Positions 24,513 to 32,467 of a DNA stretch of 64,000 bases are shown here, one piece after another. The notes beneath the pieces are model-generated. The model worked only from the letters and a program-made list of their open reading frames with translations, had not been told where the DNA came from and searched no databases. A program made the position numbers and the translations under genes. How positions within the stretch are numbered: position 1 is the stretch's first letter; the number at the start of each line of letters is the position of its first letter. Origin of the DNA: BOKV01 sp041739225 (lineage in GTDB: Bacteria > Pseudomonadota > Alphaproteobacteria > Rhizobiales > Rhizobiaceae); the NCBI GenBank assembly GCA_041739225.1, contig JBGSOG010000046.1:62001-126000 (forward strand), read 5' to 3'.

Positions 24513-26330
24513 ATGAACCCTGCCATTTCCCGCACGTTGGTGCGGGAGGCCCTGAACCGGATATTGGCAAGCCCGACCTTTGAAAAATCAGGTCGGGCAA
24601 GGGAATTGCTGCAATATCTGGTGGACGAGGAATTGGAAGGGCGGGGCGGCAACATCAAGGGCTTCACCATTGCGGTTGATGTGTTCGGTCGCGATGCAGC
24701 GTTTGACGCCTCAAATGACCCGCTGGTGCGTGTGCATGTCGGGCGCCTGCGTGAATTGCTGACGCAGTATTACACCGTGGATGGTGCCAGCGCCCAGGTC
24801 CGCATCCGAATTCCCAAAGGCGGATATCGTCCGGACTATCAATTGCTGCAAGCTGGCAAAGCCTCGCGCAGCAGGCATGGGGCCGAAACTGCCATGGCCG
24901 CTGAAGCTGACAGCGAGCCCGATGATTTTTTCGCCAGTGAATTGCGTCAGGCAATGCCTGCCAGTTTCAAAATGCCGCCGGCCGTTGGCAAGTCAACGGG
25001 CCTGCAATTCGAGAGTGGCGACGAAAAAGTCATGGGTTTGGTGATGCGCCATGTCCGCGGCTATTGGGTGGCGTTCACACTCATCATCGCGATGCTGGGT
25101 TATCTTTTGTACTCACAGCTGCCGCCAGATGATGTGTTCGTAACCGCCTTTGAACCGAATGCAGCGCAGGCCAGTTCACCGCGGCGTGGGTTCAGGGGCG
25201 CACTTTCTTCCGAGATGCTGCCAGGCATCGACATTGTGGTTGAGGGTGACGCGCCGTTTCTGAAAAATGTGTCCGCCGAATTGCGCAATGCGATCCCGCG
25301 CTTTGACGTTGTGAGACTGCTTCGTGCCGAGTCACAAACCCAAGCTGTAAATTCCACCAGCTACACATTCCGGATCACGCCGGGTGCTTCTGAAAACCAG
25401 GTGGTGGTCTCCCTTGAAAGCAGGTCCAACGGCACAGTACTGCTCTCTGAAACAGTTGAAAATGGCACTGGTGTTTTAACGCTCAAAGACCAGGCCGCGA
25501 AACTGCTCACAAGGGCGCTCAGCGTCTCAGGGGTTGTTTATTCTGATTTGCAAAACAGTGGCACGAGCAACAGCCTGACCCAATGCATATTGTTGAGCCA
25601 CGAGTATTTCCGGGACGCAACGGACCTCGCCCATCGCAAAGCCTATGACTGCTTTTTGGAGTTGTCGCGTCGCGGCGCGCGATCTCCTCTGGTCTATGCT
25701 GAAATGGGCGCGCTGATGCACGATGCCGTCACCAGCAAGCGCAGCTATCCGCCCTCGTCCAGCAGCGACGCCGCACAGCAATTGGCTGAGAAGGCGATCG
25801 TGTTGAATCCGGAAAGTGCTTCCGCCCACAGGGCAATGGCTTACGTGCTTTCGAGGACCGGAAATGGCGGCCTTTCGGTTTCATCGGCCAAAAGGGCGTA
25901 CGAACTCAATCCATACAATCTCGATATCACAGCCACTTATGGATATTCGCTGGTGATGACCGCGGGTGATTTTGTCACGGGCGCTGCTTTGCTGCGGAAA
26001 GCTGTTGACACGGCCAGCAGTGTTCAGCCGTGGTGGATCTACGGCTTGGTGCTTTCATTGTATGTAACCGATGACATCGATGCGGCATATGCCTATTCCG
26101 ATGGAATACGTACCCGCAAAAGACCCCACTACTTTGCAATCCGCATGATCCTGGCGCACGAAACCGGCAATGTTGCCGAGGCAGACGAATTGCGCGCCAA
26201 ATTGATGGCAGAGGACTCGGCGTTTGCCAAAGATCCGGAGGGCTTTTGCAAACAGGCCCGCTATCCCGAGGCGCTAACACGTAAATTTCTCGAGGGCCTG
26301 GAGAAGGCGGGCTTTCCGCCAGCAGGGTGA
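24513..26330 (+). CDS. Membrane protein with regulator-like N-terminal domain and C-terminal TPR region
   Basis: 605 residues. The first ~115 form a domain common in rhizobial proteins often labelled adenylate cyclase or CadC-like: LLQYLVDEELEGRGGNIKGF, VDVFGRDAAFDASNDPLVRV, and RIPKGGYRPDYQL. One transmembrane helix follows at about 184-203 (YWVAFTLIIAMLGYLLYSQL). The remaining ~390 residues should lie in the periplasm and contain helical tetratricopeptide-like repeats from about 350 (KAIVLNPESASAHRAMAYVL, KRAYELNPYNLDITATYGYS). No class III cyclase catalytic motif is seen. Possibly a membrane one-component regulator; signal unknown. Confidence 0.7.
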   Translation: MNPAISRTLVREALNRILASPTFEKSGRARELLQYLVDEELEGRGGNIKGFTIAVDVFGRDAAFDASNDPLVRVHVGRLRELLTQYYTVDGASAQVRIRIPKGGYRPDYQLLQAGKASRSRHGAETAMAAEADSEPDDFFASELRQAMPASFKMPPAVGKSTGLQFESGDEKVMGLVMRHVRGYWVAFTLIIAMLGYLLYSQLPPDDVFVTAFEPNAAQASSPRRGFRGALSSEMLPGIDIVVEGDAPFLKNVSAELRNAIPRFDVVRLLRAESQTQAVNSTSYTFRITPGASENQVVVSLESRSNGTVLLSETVENGTGVLTLKDQAAKLLTRALSVSGVVYSDLQNSGTSNSLTQCILLSHEYFRDATDLAHRKAYDCFLELSRRGARSPLVYAEMGALMHDAVTSKRSYPPSSSSDAAQQLAEKAIVLNPESASAHRAMAYVLSRTGNGGLSVSSAKRAYELNPYNLDITATYGYSLVMTAGDFVTGAALLRKAVDTASSVQPWWIYGLVLSLYVTDDIDAAYAYSDGIRTRKRPHYFAIRMILAHETGNVAEADELRAKLMAEDSAFAKDPEGFCKQARYPEALTRKFLEGLEKAGFPPAG

Positions 26331-26345
26331 TGTGGATTCAATCGA

Positions 26346-26648
26346 TCAATCTGCGGTCGGCAACCGACGCATGGTGAATTCGATGCGTTCATCTTCAAGC
26401 ACCCGCCAGCTTTCAACTTCGCTCCAGTAGGCTTCCCGGGGATAACGGTTGAGGAATTCACGGGCTTTTGCCCTCGCTTCTTCCCGTGGCAAGGTGAAAG
26501 TTTGCCGCCGCCAAACGGGGGACGCCTGTTTTTCAGCGGGACGGCCCGGTCGTTCGGCCCAGGATTTTGCCGATTCCCGCAACCGCTCCACGCGGGACTG
26601 ACCATCGCCGGAGCGGATATCCCTGCTGGTCTTGCGGTTATCTGACAT
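26346..26648 (-). CDS. Small hypothetical basic protein
   Basis: 100 residues from ATG 26648 (the frame opens at 26672, but MSDNRKTSRDIRS is the more natural N-terminus). It is rich in Arg and Glu, with an Arg/Ser-rich first third and a more ordered end: TFTLPREEARAKAREFLNRY, then YWSEVESWRVLEDERIEFTM. No signal peptide or membrane helix. I do not recognise the family. It converges with the TPR protein, 15 bases away. Confidence 0.55.
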   Translation of the reverse strand: MSDNRKTSRDIRSGDGQSRVERLRESAKSWAERPGRPAEKQASPVWRRQTFTLPREEARAKAREFLNRYPREAYWSEVESWRVLEDERIEFTMRRLPTAD

Positions 26649-26866
26649 TTCTGGCTGTCCGTTTTTCAACAAACGAAGTGAATGTTTTTCAATTTTGACG
26701 CGAATGCAGCAAAAAGGTCAAGTCACCAACAAAGACACGCAACCTCGTTGCTTGCGCACAGCGTTTCGTGCCGGTATGGAACATGCTTTGGCGCAACTAT
26801 ACCTTTTGCCGCAATTTACTTGCAAACGATTGGAAGTTTCGCAGATCCAAGGGGCACAGAACAGGC

Positions 26867-27784
26867 ATGAGCGGATTTCGTCCCAATGTACCGCAGGGGC
26901 TGCCAGCGGATATTGAGTCCAAGAAGAGCGCAGCGAGGGCGTGGTTTGAAACCATACGCGACCAGATATGCGCCAAGTTCGAGGAACTGGAACTGGAATT
27001 GACCGGGCCCGGCGTGGAAATTGCGCCGGGGAAATTCGAGCGAACCGAGTGGTCAAGGGACGGACAGGGCGGCGGCGGCGTGATGTCGATGATGCATGGC
27101 CGGGTCTTTGAAAAAGTCGGTGTGCACACGTCCACTGTTTTTGGCGAGTTCAACGAGGAAATGCGGAACCAGATACCGGGAGCGAAAAATGACCCCCGCT
27201 TCTGGGCCTCGGGCATCTCGTTGATCGCCCATCCATGGAACCCGCATGTTCCAACTGTCCACATGAACACCAGAATGGTTGTCACAACCGGAAACTGGTT
27301 TGGCGGTGGTGCCGACCTCACGCCGATGCTGGCGGAACGGCGCACGCAGGACCATGTTGACAGCCAGACGTTCCACAAGGCCATGAAGTTTGTTTGCGAC
27401 CGTCACGGCGCAGTCGCCTCGCATGATGCCTTCAAGAAATGGTGCGACGAGTATTTCTTCCTCAAGCACCGAAATGAAATGCGCGGAATTGGCGGCATTT
27501 TTTATGATTATCTGCATTCTGCAGATGAAGTTGGTGGTTGGGACGCCGATTTTGCTTTCACACAGGATGTCGGCAGGGCCTTCAACGTGGTGTACCCGGT
27601 GATCGTCAAGCGCAACATGAACCAGCCTTGGACTGACGCCGAGCGCGACGCACAATTGGTGCAGCGCGGGCGTTATGTTGAATACAATTTGCTTTATGAC
27701 CGGGGTACGGTGTTTGGCTTGAAGACCGGCGGCAATGTGGAGTCCATCCTGTCCTCGATGCCGCCCATGGTGCGCTGGCCCTGA
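26867..27784 (+). CDS. hemF: Oxygen-dependent coproporphyrinogen III oxidase
   Basis: Converts coproporphyrinogen III to protoporphyrinogen IX with O2 in heme synthesis. ATG 26867 gives 305 residues, the usual size; the upstream extension to 26768 is unlike the family. Signature segments: WSRDGQGGGGVMSMMHGRVF, HPWNPHVPTVHMNTRMVV, WFGGGADLTPM, RGIGGIFYDYL and the terminal GRYVEYNLLYDRGTVFGLKT. A monofunctional gene, not in an operon here. I looked for an FNR-type site upstream and found none convincing. Confidence 0.97.
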   Translation: MSGFRPNVPQGLPADIESKKSAARAWFETIRDQICAKFEELELELTGPGVEIAPGKFERTEWSRDGQGGGGVMSMMHGRVFEKVGVHTSTVFGEFNEEMRNQIPGAKNDPRFWASGISLIAHPWNPHVPTVHMNTRMVVTTGNWFGGGADLTPMLAERRTQDHVDSQTFHKAMKFVCDRHGAVASHDAFKKWCDEYFFLKHRNEMRGIGGIFYDYLHSADEVGGWDADFAFTQDVGRAFNVVYPVIVKRNMNQPWTDAERDAQLVQRGRYVEYNLLYDRGTVFGLKTGGNVESILSSMPPMVRWP

Positions 27785-27812
27785 ACCCATTTAGAACAGC
27801 GCCGGGCGAACC

Positions 27813-29060
27813 TCATTCGTCCGGCGACAGTTTCAACAAGCTTTCGCGATCCAGCGCAAATCCGCTCTTCACCCAAGCCTCCTCCATGCGTGCCAACATT
27901 TTGCCAAGCTGCGGGCCCGGATGGTTGCCTGTCGCGAGCAAATCAGTACCCTTGAGCGGAAATACCGGTTTTTCCCAAGTGCCGACAAAAGAAATCATCG
28001 CCTCGGCGTTTGCCCGGCCGATGTCTTCGCCGCGCGCATCTTCAAGTCTGGCTCTTTCCAGTTTCAGCCGGTCAAGCACGGCCTTGCTGTCAGCGTGGTA
28101 AAGCAATTGGCCGCTAATTGCATCCGGCGGTCCGGCCATCAGCTTTGCATTGGCCCAATTGGTCAGGCGCATGGATTCGATTTTCGATAGTTTGAGGCGA
28201 CCCGAAAGAGCCGTGGTGGTTTCTTCCCTTGGCGGGATGACAGCCATCAAGCGCAGCATGGGATCAGGCTTCCAGCCCAGCGCTTTTTCAGCCGAAGCCA
28301 GCCGCGGCAGCAGATCGGTGCCCCATTTGGTACTTTCGGGAAGAACAATGTCGAGCACGCCGGCGGTGCGCATCCACAAGAGCGCCTTCACCGGATCGGG
28401 GGCGCTGAGCAACCGTTTCAGCTCATGCCAGACCCGTTCGGCTGAAAGCTGGAGCAGGCCATCCTTGTTTCTGGCACAGGCCTTGAGGCTGGCCGCGTCC
28501 GGGCGACCATCGCCATACCAGGCAAAAAACCGGAAAAAACGCAATATTCGCAACCGGTCCTCGGCAATGCGCGCATCCGGATCCCCAATAAAGCGCAGTC
28601 GCCGGGCCATGAGGTCCGTGAACCCGCCGAGCGGATCGTATAGTCGGGCGTTCCGGTCGCAATACAGGGCATTCATTGTGAAATCGCGACGGCTCGCGTC
28701 GGCGACCCAGTCCGATCCGAACTGAACGACTGCCCGCCTGCCATCGGTTTCGATGTCCTCGCGAAGGGTGGTTATTTCAAAGCCCTTGCCGCCATGCACT
28801 GCTGTCACGGTGCCGTGCTCCAGTCCGGTTGGGACAACCTTGATCGAAGTGCGTTGCAGCACTTCCGTCACATGGGCGGGGGTTAGAGTGGTCGAAAGAT
28901 CGACATCGCCTATGGCGACACCCAGCAAAGCGTTGCGGACTGCACCACCGTTGACCCGGACTTGCCCGCCGGCATTTTCGATGGCGGCCATGACTGCCAG
29001 CAGCGATGCATCGGAAAGAAACGAAGCTTGCTCTTTTGTCAGATACTCAGGTGCACTCAC
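27813..29060 (-). CDS. cca: CCA tRNA nucleotidyltransferase family protein
   Basis: Class II nucleotidyltransferase that adds or repairs the tRNA 3' CCA end. GTG 29060 is chosen because GTGA overlaps the stop of the upstream Nudix gene, leaving 415 residues. The head domain shows VRVNGGAVRNALLGVAIGDV followed by DLSTTL, giving the DxD metal pair; the usual GGxVRD has Asn for Asp. Next comes RRDFTMNALYCDRNARLYDP, then GGFTDLMARRLRFIGDPDAR. A helical tail follows (about 190-415). A poly(A) polymerase of the same superfamily cannot be excluded by eye, but this gene order favours CCA. Confidence 0.88.
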   Translation of the reverse strand: MSAPEYLTKEQASFLSDASLLAVMAAIENAGGQVRVNGGAVRNALLGVAIGDVDLSTTLTPAHVTEVLQRTSIKVVPTGLEHGTVTAVHGGKGFEITTLREDIETDGRRAVVQFGSDWVADASRRDFTMNALYCDRNARLYDPLGGFTDLMARRLRFIGDPDARIAEDRLRILRFFRFFAWYGDGRPDAASLKACARNKDGLLQLSAERVWHELKRLLSAPDPVKALLWMRTAGVLDIVLPESTKWGTDLLPRLASAEKALGWKPDPMLRLMAVIPPREETTTALSGRLKLSKIESMRLTNWANAKLMAGPPDAISGQLLYHADSKAVLDRLKLERARLEDARGEDIGRANAEAMISFVGTWEKPVFPLKGTDLLATGNHPGPQLGKMLARMEEAWVKSGFALDRESLLKLSPDE

Positions 29061-29707
29061 GTAAACAATCTTTCCTGCAGCAGGCGCAGGATGCCGGCCG
29101 TCACGCCCCATATGTGGTGCTCGCCATAGGGCATCTCGAAATAGTAACGCTCCTTGCCCTGGAACTCGCGGCTGCCGCGACGATGGTTCTGCTGGTTCAT
29201 CAAAAACTCGAACGGCACCTCGAAAATGTAATCGACTTCCTGCGGATTGGCCCGCAATTGCGCAGCACCGTCAATCAGCGCAACAACCGGGGCAATCTTG
29301 TAGCCGGACCCGGTGAAGTAATCCGGCAATTGCCCGATGATCTCGGCATGCATCGGGTCAAGCGCCACTTCTTCAGCCGCTTCACGCAGCGCTGCTGCCT
29401 GCGGGCTTGCGTCTTCGGGGTCGATTTTGCCACCGGGAAAAGCCACCTGGCCAGAGTGCGAGCGCAAATTGTCCAGCCGCCTGGTCAGGATCACCGACAA
29501 GCCTTCGCGTCGCTCCACGATGGGGATGAGTACTGCTGCCGGTTTGGTGGCGCGTGACATCACCCAATCGATGAATTCGGGGTTGAGCAAATGGTCGCCT
29601 TGCGCCGCCGTTTCCGGTTCGCAAAGGCGTATAGCTGCAAGCTCGCGCAACGCAGCAGCTGAAAAGCCTGGCAAGCCATTGACCAGCAGATTGCTCGCAG
29701 CGGTCAT
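29057..29707 (-). CDS. Nudix hydrolase, CoA pyrophosphatase type
   Basis: 216 residues. The Nudix box is GGKIDPEDASPQAAALREAA followed by EEVALD (about 92-117). Before it, ILTRRLDNLRSHSGQVAFPG is the extra motif of the CoA pyrophosphatase (NudL/PCD1) subgroup, which hydrolyses CoA to 4'-phosphopantetheine and 3',5'-ADP. The start overlaps the DUF1285 stop by 4 bases and the stop overlaps the cca start by 4 bases, so all three are translated as a tight unit. Confidence 0.92.
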   Translation of the reverse strand: MTAASNLLVNGLPGFSAAALRELAAIRLCEPETAAQGDHLLNPEFIDWVMSRATKPAAVLIPIVERREGLSVILTRRLDNLRSHSGQVAFPGGKIDPEDASPQAAALREAAEEVALDPMHAEIIGQLPDYFTGSGYKIAPVVALIDGAAQLRANPQEVDYIFEVPFEFLMNQQNHRRGSREFQGKERYYFEMPYGEHHIWGVTAGILRLLQERLFT

Positions 29708-30330
29708 TGTGCTTCCACCTGGCGTGCCAGATCATCTGCGGGCATGATGGCAAAAACAGCCCCTTTGCTCTTCACCGCAAACATCATTTTCCCGTCCATC
29801 TCGGTTTCCTCACCGAGAGCGACCAATTCATACATCACAGGTCTGGCCAGCAGCGCTTCCAGCCTGCCGCGTACCAGCACATATGGTTTGACACCGTCAT
29901 TGCCTTTCGACCTTTCAAACCGCAACGGATTGTGCGGCCCGGCCTCCACCACGTCGCCAGTCAACGTGCGGAATGTGAGGACCTGCGCGCCCTGATTTGT
30001 GTCGGCGGACATTTCGACTGCGAGAAAGGGCGCATCCTCGACCTTTATCCCCACTTTTTCGACCGGTGTGACAAGGTATGTCTTGCCGTCTTCATCCTTG
30101 CGCAACACGCTTGAAAACAGCCTGACCAGAGGCATCCGGCCTATGGGCGTGCCCATGTAAAACCATGTGCCGTCGCGGCGGATTTCCATGTCGATATCGC
30201 CACAAAAGGGCGGATTCCACTTCTCGACCGGCGGCAAACCCTTTTCGCCCGCGCCAGCCCTGGCAATCAGTGCTTCCAGCGATGCGGTGGGCGAATTACC
30301 GGCTGCACTTTGGTTTGTTGTTTGTTTCAT
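29704..30330 (-). CDS. DUF1285 family protein
   Basis: 208 residues from ATG 30330. The family core is clear: WNPPFCGDIDMEIRRDGTWF, then YMGTPIGRMPLVRLFSSVLR and KTYLVTPVEKVGIKVEDAPF. It is a soluble protein of unknown function. It is the first gene of a minus-strand trio with the CoA pyrophosphatase and CCA enzyme, with 4-base overlaps, an order I know from rhizobia. It is divergent from the moxR operon across about 180 bases that should hold both promoters. Confidence 0.88.
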   Translation of the reverse strand: MKQTTNQSAAGNSPTASLEALIARAGAGEKGLPPVEKWNPPFCGDIDMEIRRDGTWFYMGTPIGRMPLVRLFSSVLRKDEDGKTYLVTPVEKVGIKVEDAPFLAVEMSADTNQGAQVLTFRTLTGDVVEAGPHNPLRFERSKGNDGVKPYVLVRGRLEALLARPVMYELVALGEETEMDGKMMFAVKSKGAVFAIMPADDLARQVEAQ

Positions 30331-30510
30331 CAACCGGCTTTCGTTTGTTGGCTGGCAGCGCTGCAAAATACGCATCACAATGTGTTTAGCAAGCCGGACG
30401 CCTTGCAATTGGACGACGCACCCCTACCATGTCAGGTTTGATGCATCGCCATATTTCCACCGGCGTCGGCTGTCAGTGAATTTACAAAGTCGCAATCAGG
30501 GAACCATTTC

Positions 30511-31527
30511 ATGAGCGCAGTTGAAGGCAAACAGGCCAAGGGCGACGCCAAGGCGATCATTGCTGCGGCGGAAAAAGCTGTCGAAGACATTGCAATGGTC
30601 AGGCAAGGCATCGCAGCCGTGATTTTCGGCCAGGAGGACGTTGTTGAACGCGCGTTGATCACACTTCTTTCCGGCGGCCATGGCTTGCTTGTCGGACTTC
30701 CCGGGCTTGCCAAGACCAAACTGGTGGAGACGCTCGGCACGGTACTCGGGCTTGCAGAACAGCGTATCCAGTTCACGCCGGACCTGATGCCATCCGATAT
30801 TCTGGGCAGTGAAATCCTGCGCACCGATGCTGACGGCACCCGCTCGTTCCATTTTGTCAAGGGCCCGATTTTTGCCCAGCTGCTAATGGCCGATGAAATC
30901 AACCGCGCCAGTCCCCGCACACAGGCCGCCCTGCTGCAATCGATGCAGGAATACCATGTGACCATTGCCGGACAGCGCTATGATTTGCCCGCGCCGTTCC
31001 ACGTCCTGGCCACGCAAAACCCGCTGGAACAGGAAGGCACCTACCCGTTGCCGGAAGCGCAGCTCGATCGGTTTTTGATGCAGATTGATGTCGATTATCC
31101 GAGCCTGGCAGCAGAAAAGCAGATCCTGTTTGAAACCACCGGCTCATCGGAACGGCGTGCCAGCGAAGTCATGACCGCCAAGCGGTTACAGGAATTGCAG
31201 GCGCTGGTTCGGCGCATTCCTGCCGGCGAAAGCGTGGTGGACGCCATTCTTGAACTGGTTCGCTCGGCACGGCCAGGCGGTGTCAAGGACGAGCACGATG
31301 CCTTCATCGACTGGGGACCAGGACCACGTGCCAGCCAGGCGCTGATGCTGACCGTGCGGGCTAGGGCCATGCTGCAAGGTCGGCTCGCGCCATCGGTCGA
31401 TGACGTGCTGGCGCTGGCTGAACCTGTGCTTCAGCACCGCATGCAATTGTCGTTCGCAGCGCGTGCTTCGGAAAACCGGGTTACCATCCGCGACGTCATC
31501 GCTGCCCGCATGAAGCGGATTGGCTGA
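30511..31527 (+). CDS. moxR: MoxR family AAA+ ATPase
   Basis: 338 residues. Walker A GLPGLAKT lies at 62-69, Walker B MADEINRASPRTQAALLQ near 125-142, then HVLATQNPLEQEGTYPLPEA with the sensor and the PLPEAQLDRF motif of MoxR. MoxR ATPases act as chaperones for maturation of complexes, usually with VWA and DUF58 partners, as here. First gene of a four-gene operon running to 37336; GGGA (about 30499-30502) is the likely ribosome binding site. Confidence 0.95.
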   Translation: MSAVEGKQAKGDAKAIIAAAEKAVEDIAMVRQGIAAVIFGQEDVVERALITLLSGGHGLLVGLPGLAKTKLVETLGTVLGLAEQRIQFTPDLMPSDILGSEILRTDADGTRSFHFVKGPIFAQLLMADEINRASPRTQAALLQSMQEYHVTIAGQRYDLPAPFHVLATQNPLEQEGTYPLPEAQLDRFLMQIDVDYPSLAAEKQILFETTGSSERRASEVMTAKRLQELQALVRRIPAGESVVDAILELVRSARPGGVKDEHDAFIDWGPGPRASQALMLTVRARAMLQGRLAPSVDDVLALAEPVLQHRMQLSFAARASENRVTIRDVIAARMKRIG

Positions 31528-31561
31528 TGGCGACGGCTTTGCTGTTCGTGGAGGCACTGCT

Positions 31562-32467
31562 TTGAGCCCGACCATTGGCAGTTCGGCCGCGCGCGAGACC
31601 GGTCGCGACACGCTTGCCCGGGCCCGGGCGCGGGCTGCCCTGATACCCGATCTTCTGGTTGAGGCGCGCAAGGTGGCCGGAAATGTTTACGCCGGATGGC
31701 ACGGGCGTCGCAAACGTGGAATTGGCGAAGATTTCTGGCAATTCCGGCCCTATGTTGCCGGCGAGAACATGGCTGCCATCGACTGGCGGCGCTCGGCGCG
31801 TGATGATCATGTTTATGTGCGTGACCGCGAATGGCAAGCTTCGCACATGGTCTGGTTGTGGGTGGATGAATCCCCCTCGATGCTGTTCAAGTCGCAGCAG
31901 GCGCGGGTGGCCAAACAGTCGCGCTCGCTGGTGCTGGCCTTCGCCCTTGCCGAATTGCTGGCGCGCAGCGGCGAGCGGTTGGGCTGGCTTGGCGTTTCGC
32001 CGCCCATTGTCAGCCGCCATGCAGCGGAGCGCCTTGGCGAAGCCTTGCTGATTGCCCCGCCGCAAAACGAGTTCCCGACGGCTGTTGAAATCCGCGGTCA
32101 TTGCGATGTCATTTTGATCTCTGATTTCCTGCAGCAAACCGACGAGGTCGAGACAAAAATCCGCCAGTTCGCCCGGCAGGGCGCACGCGGACACCTCGTG
32201 CAAATAGCTGATCCGGTCGAGCAGCTCTTTCCCTATTCCGGAAGGGTTGAATTCATGGATCCGGAGACCGGAACCAAGCTGACCGCCGGCAATGCCAGAA
32301 GCCTGAAGCTGGAGTATGAAGCCTTGTTCGGCAGTCATGTTGCACGAATGCGAAGCTTGGCCGCGGGTCTTGGCTGGAGCCATACGCTGCACCGGACCGA
32401 TCATCTGGCATCACAGGCGCTGACTGCGCTGCATGTGCATCTGACGCAAGACAGGGGGAATGCATGA
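31562..32467 (+). CDS. DUF58 domain protein
   Basis: 301 residues from TTG 31562, chosen because GGAGG at 31550-31554 is 7 bases upstream; a TTG at 31520 would overlap moxR without such a site. The DUF58 hallmark is GRRKRGIGEDFWQFRPYVAG followed by ENMAAIDWRRSARDDHVYVR. After it VWLWVDESPSM resembles a MIDAS (DESPSM) of a VWA-like domain. DUF58 proteins work with MoxR ATPases. The stop overlaps the next ATG by 4 bases (ATGA). Confidence 0.92.
   Translation: MSPTIGSSAARETGRDTLARARARAALIPDLLVEARKVAGNVYAGWHGRRKRGIGEDFWQFRPYVAGENMAAIDWRRSARDDHVYVRDREWQASHMVWLWVDESPSMLFKSQQARVAKQSRSLVLAFALAELLARSGERLGWLGVSPPIVSRHAAERLGEALLIAPPQNEFPTAVEIRGHCDVILISDFLQQTDEVETKIRQFARQGARGHLVQIADPVEQLFPYSGRVEFMDPETGTKLTAGNARSLKLEYEALFGSHVARMRSLAAGLGWSHTLHRTDHLASQALTALHVHLTQDRGNA

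Noticed and set aside
26649..26866. Possible FNR/FixK box upstream of hemF
   Set aside because: The best candidate, TTGCAAACGATTGG, lacks a correct second half-site.
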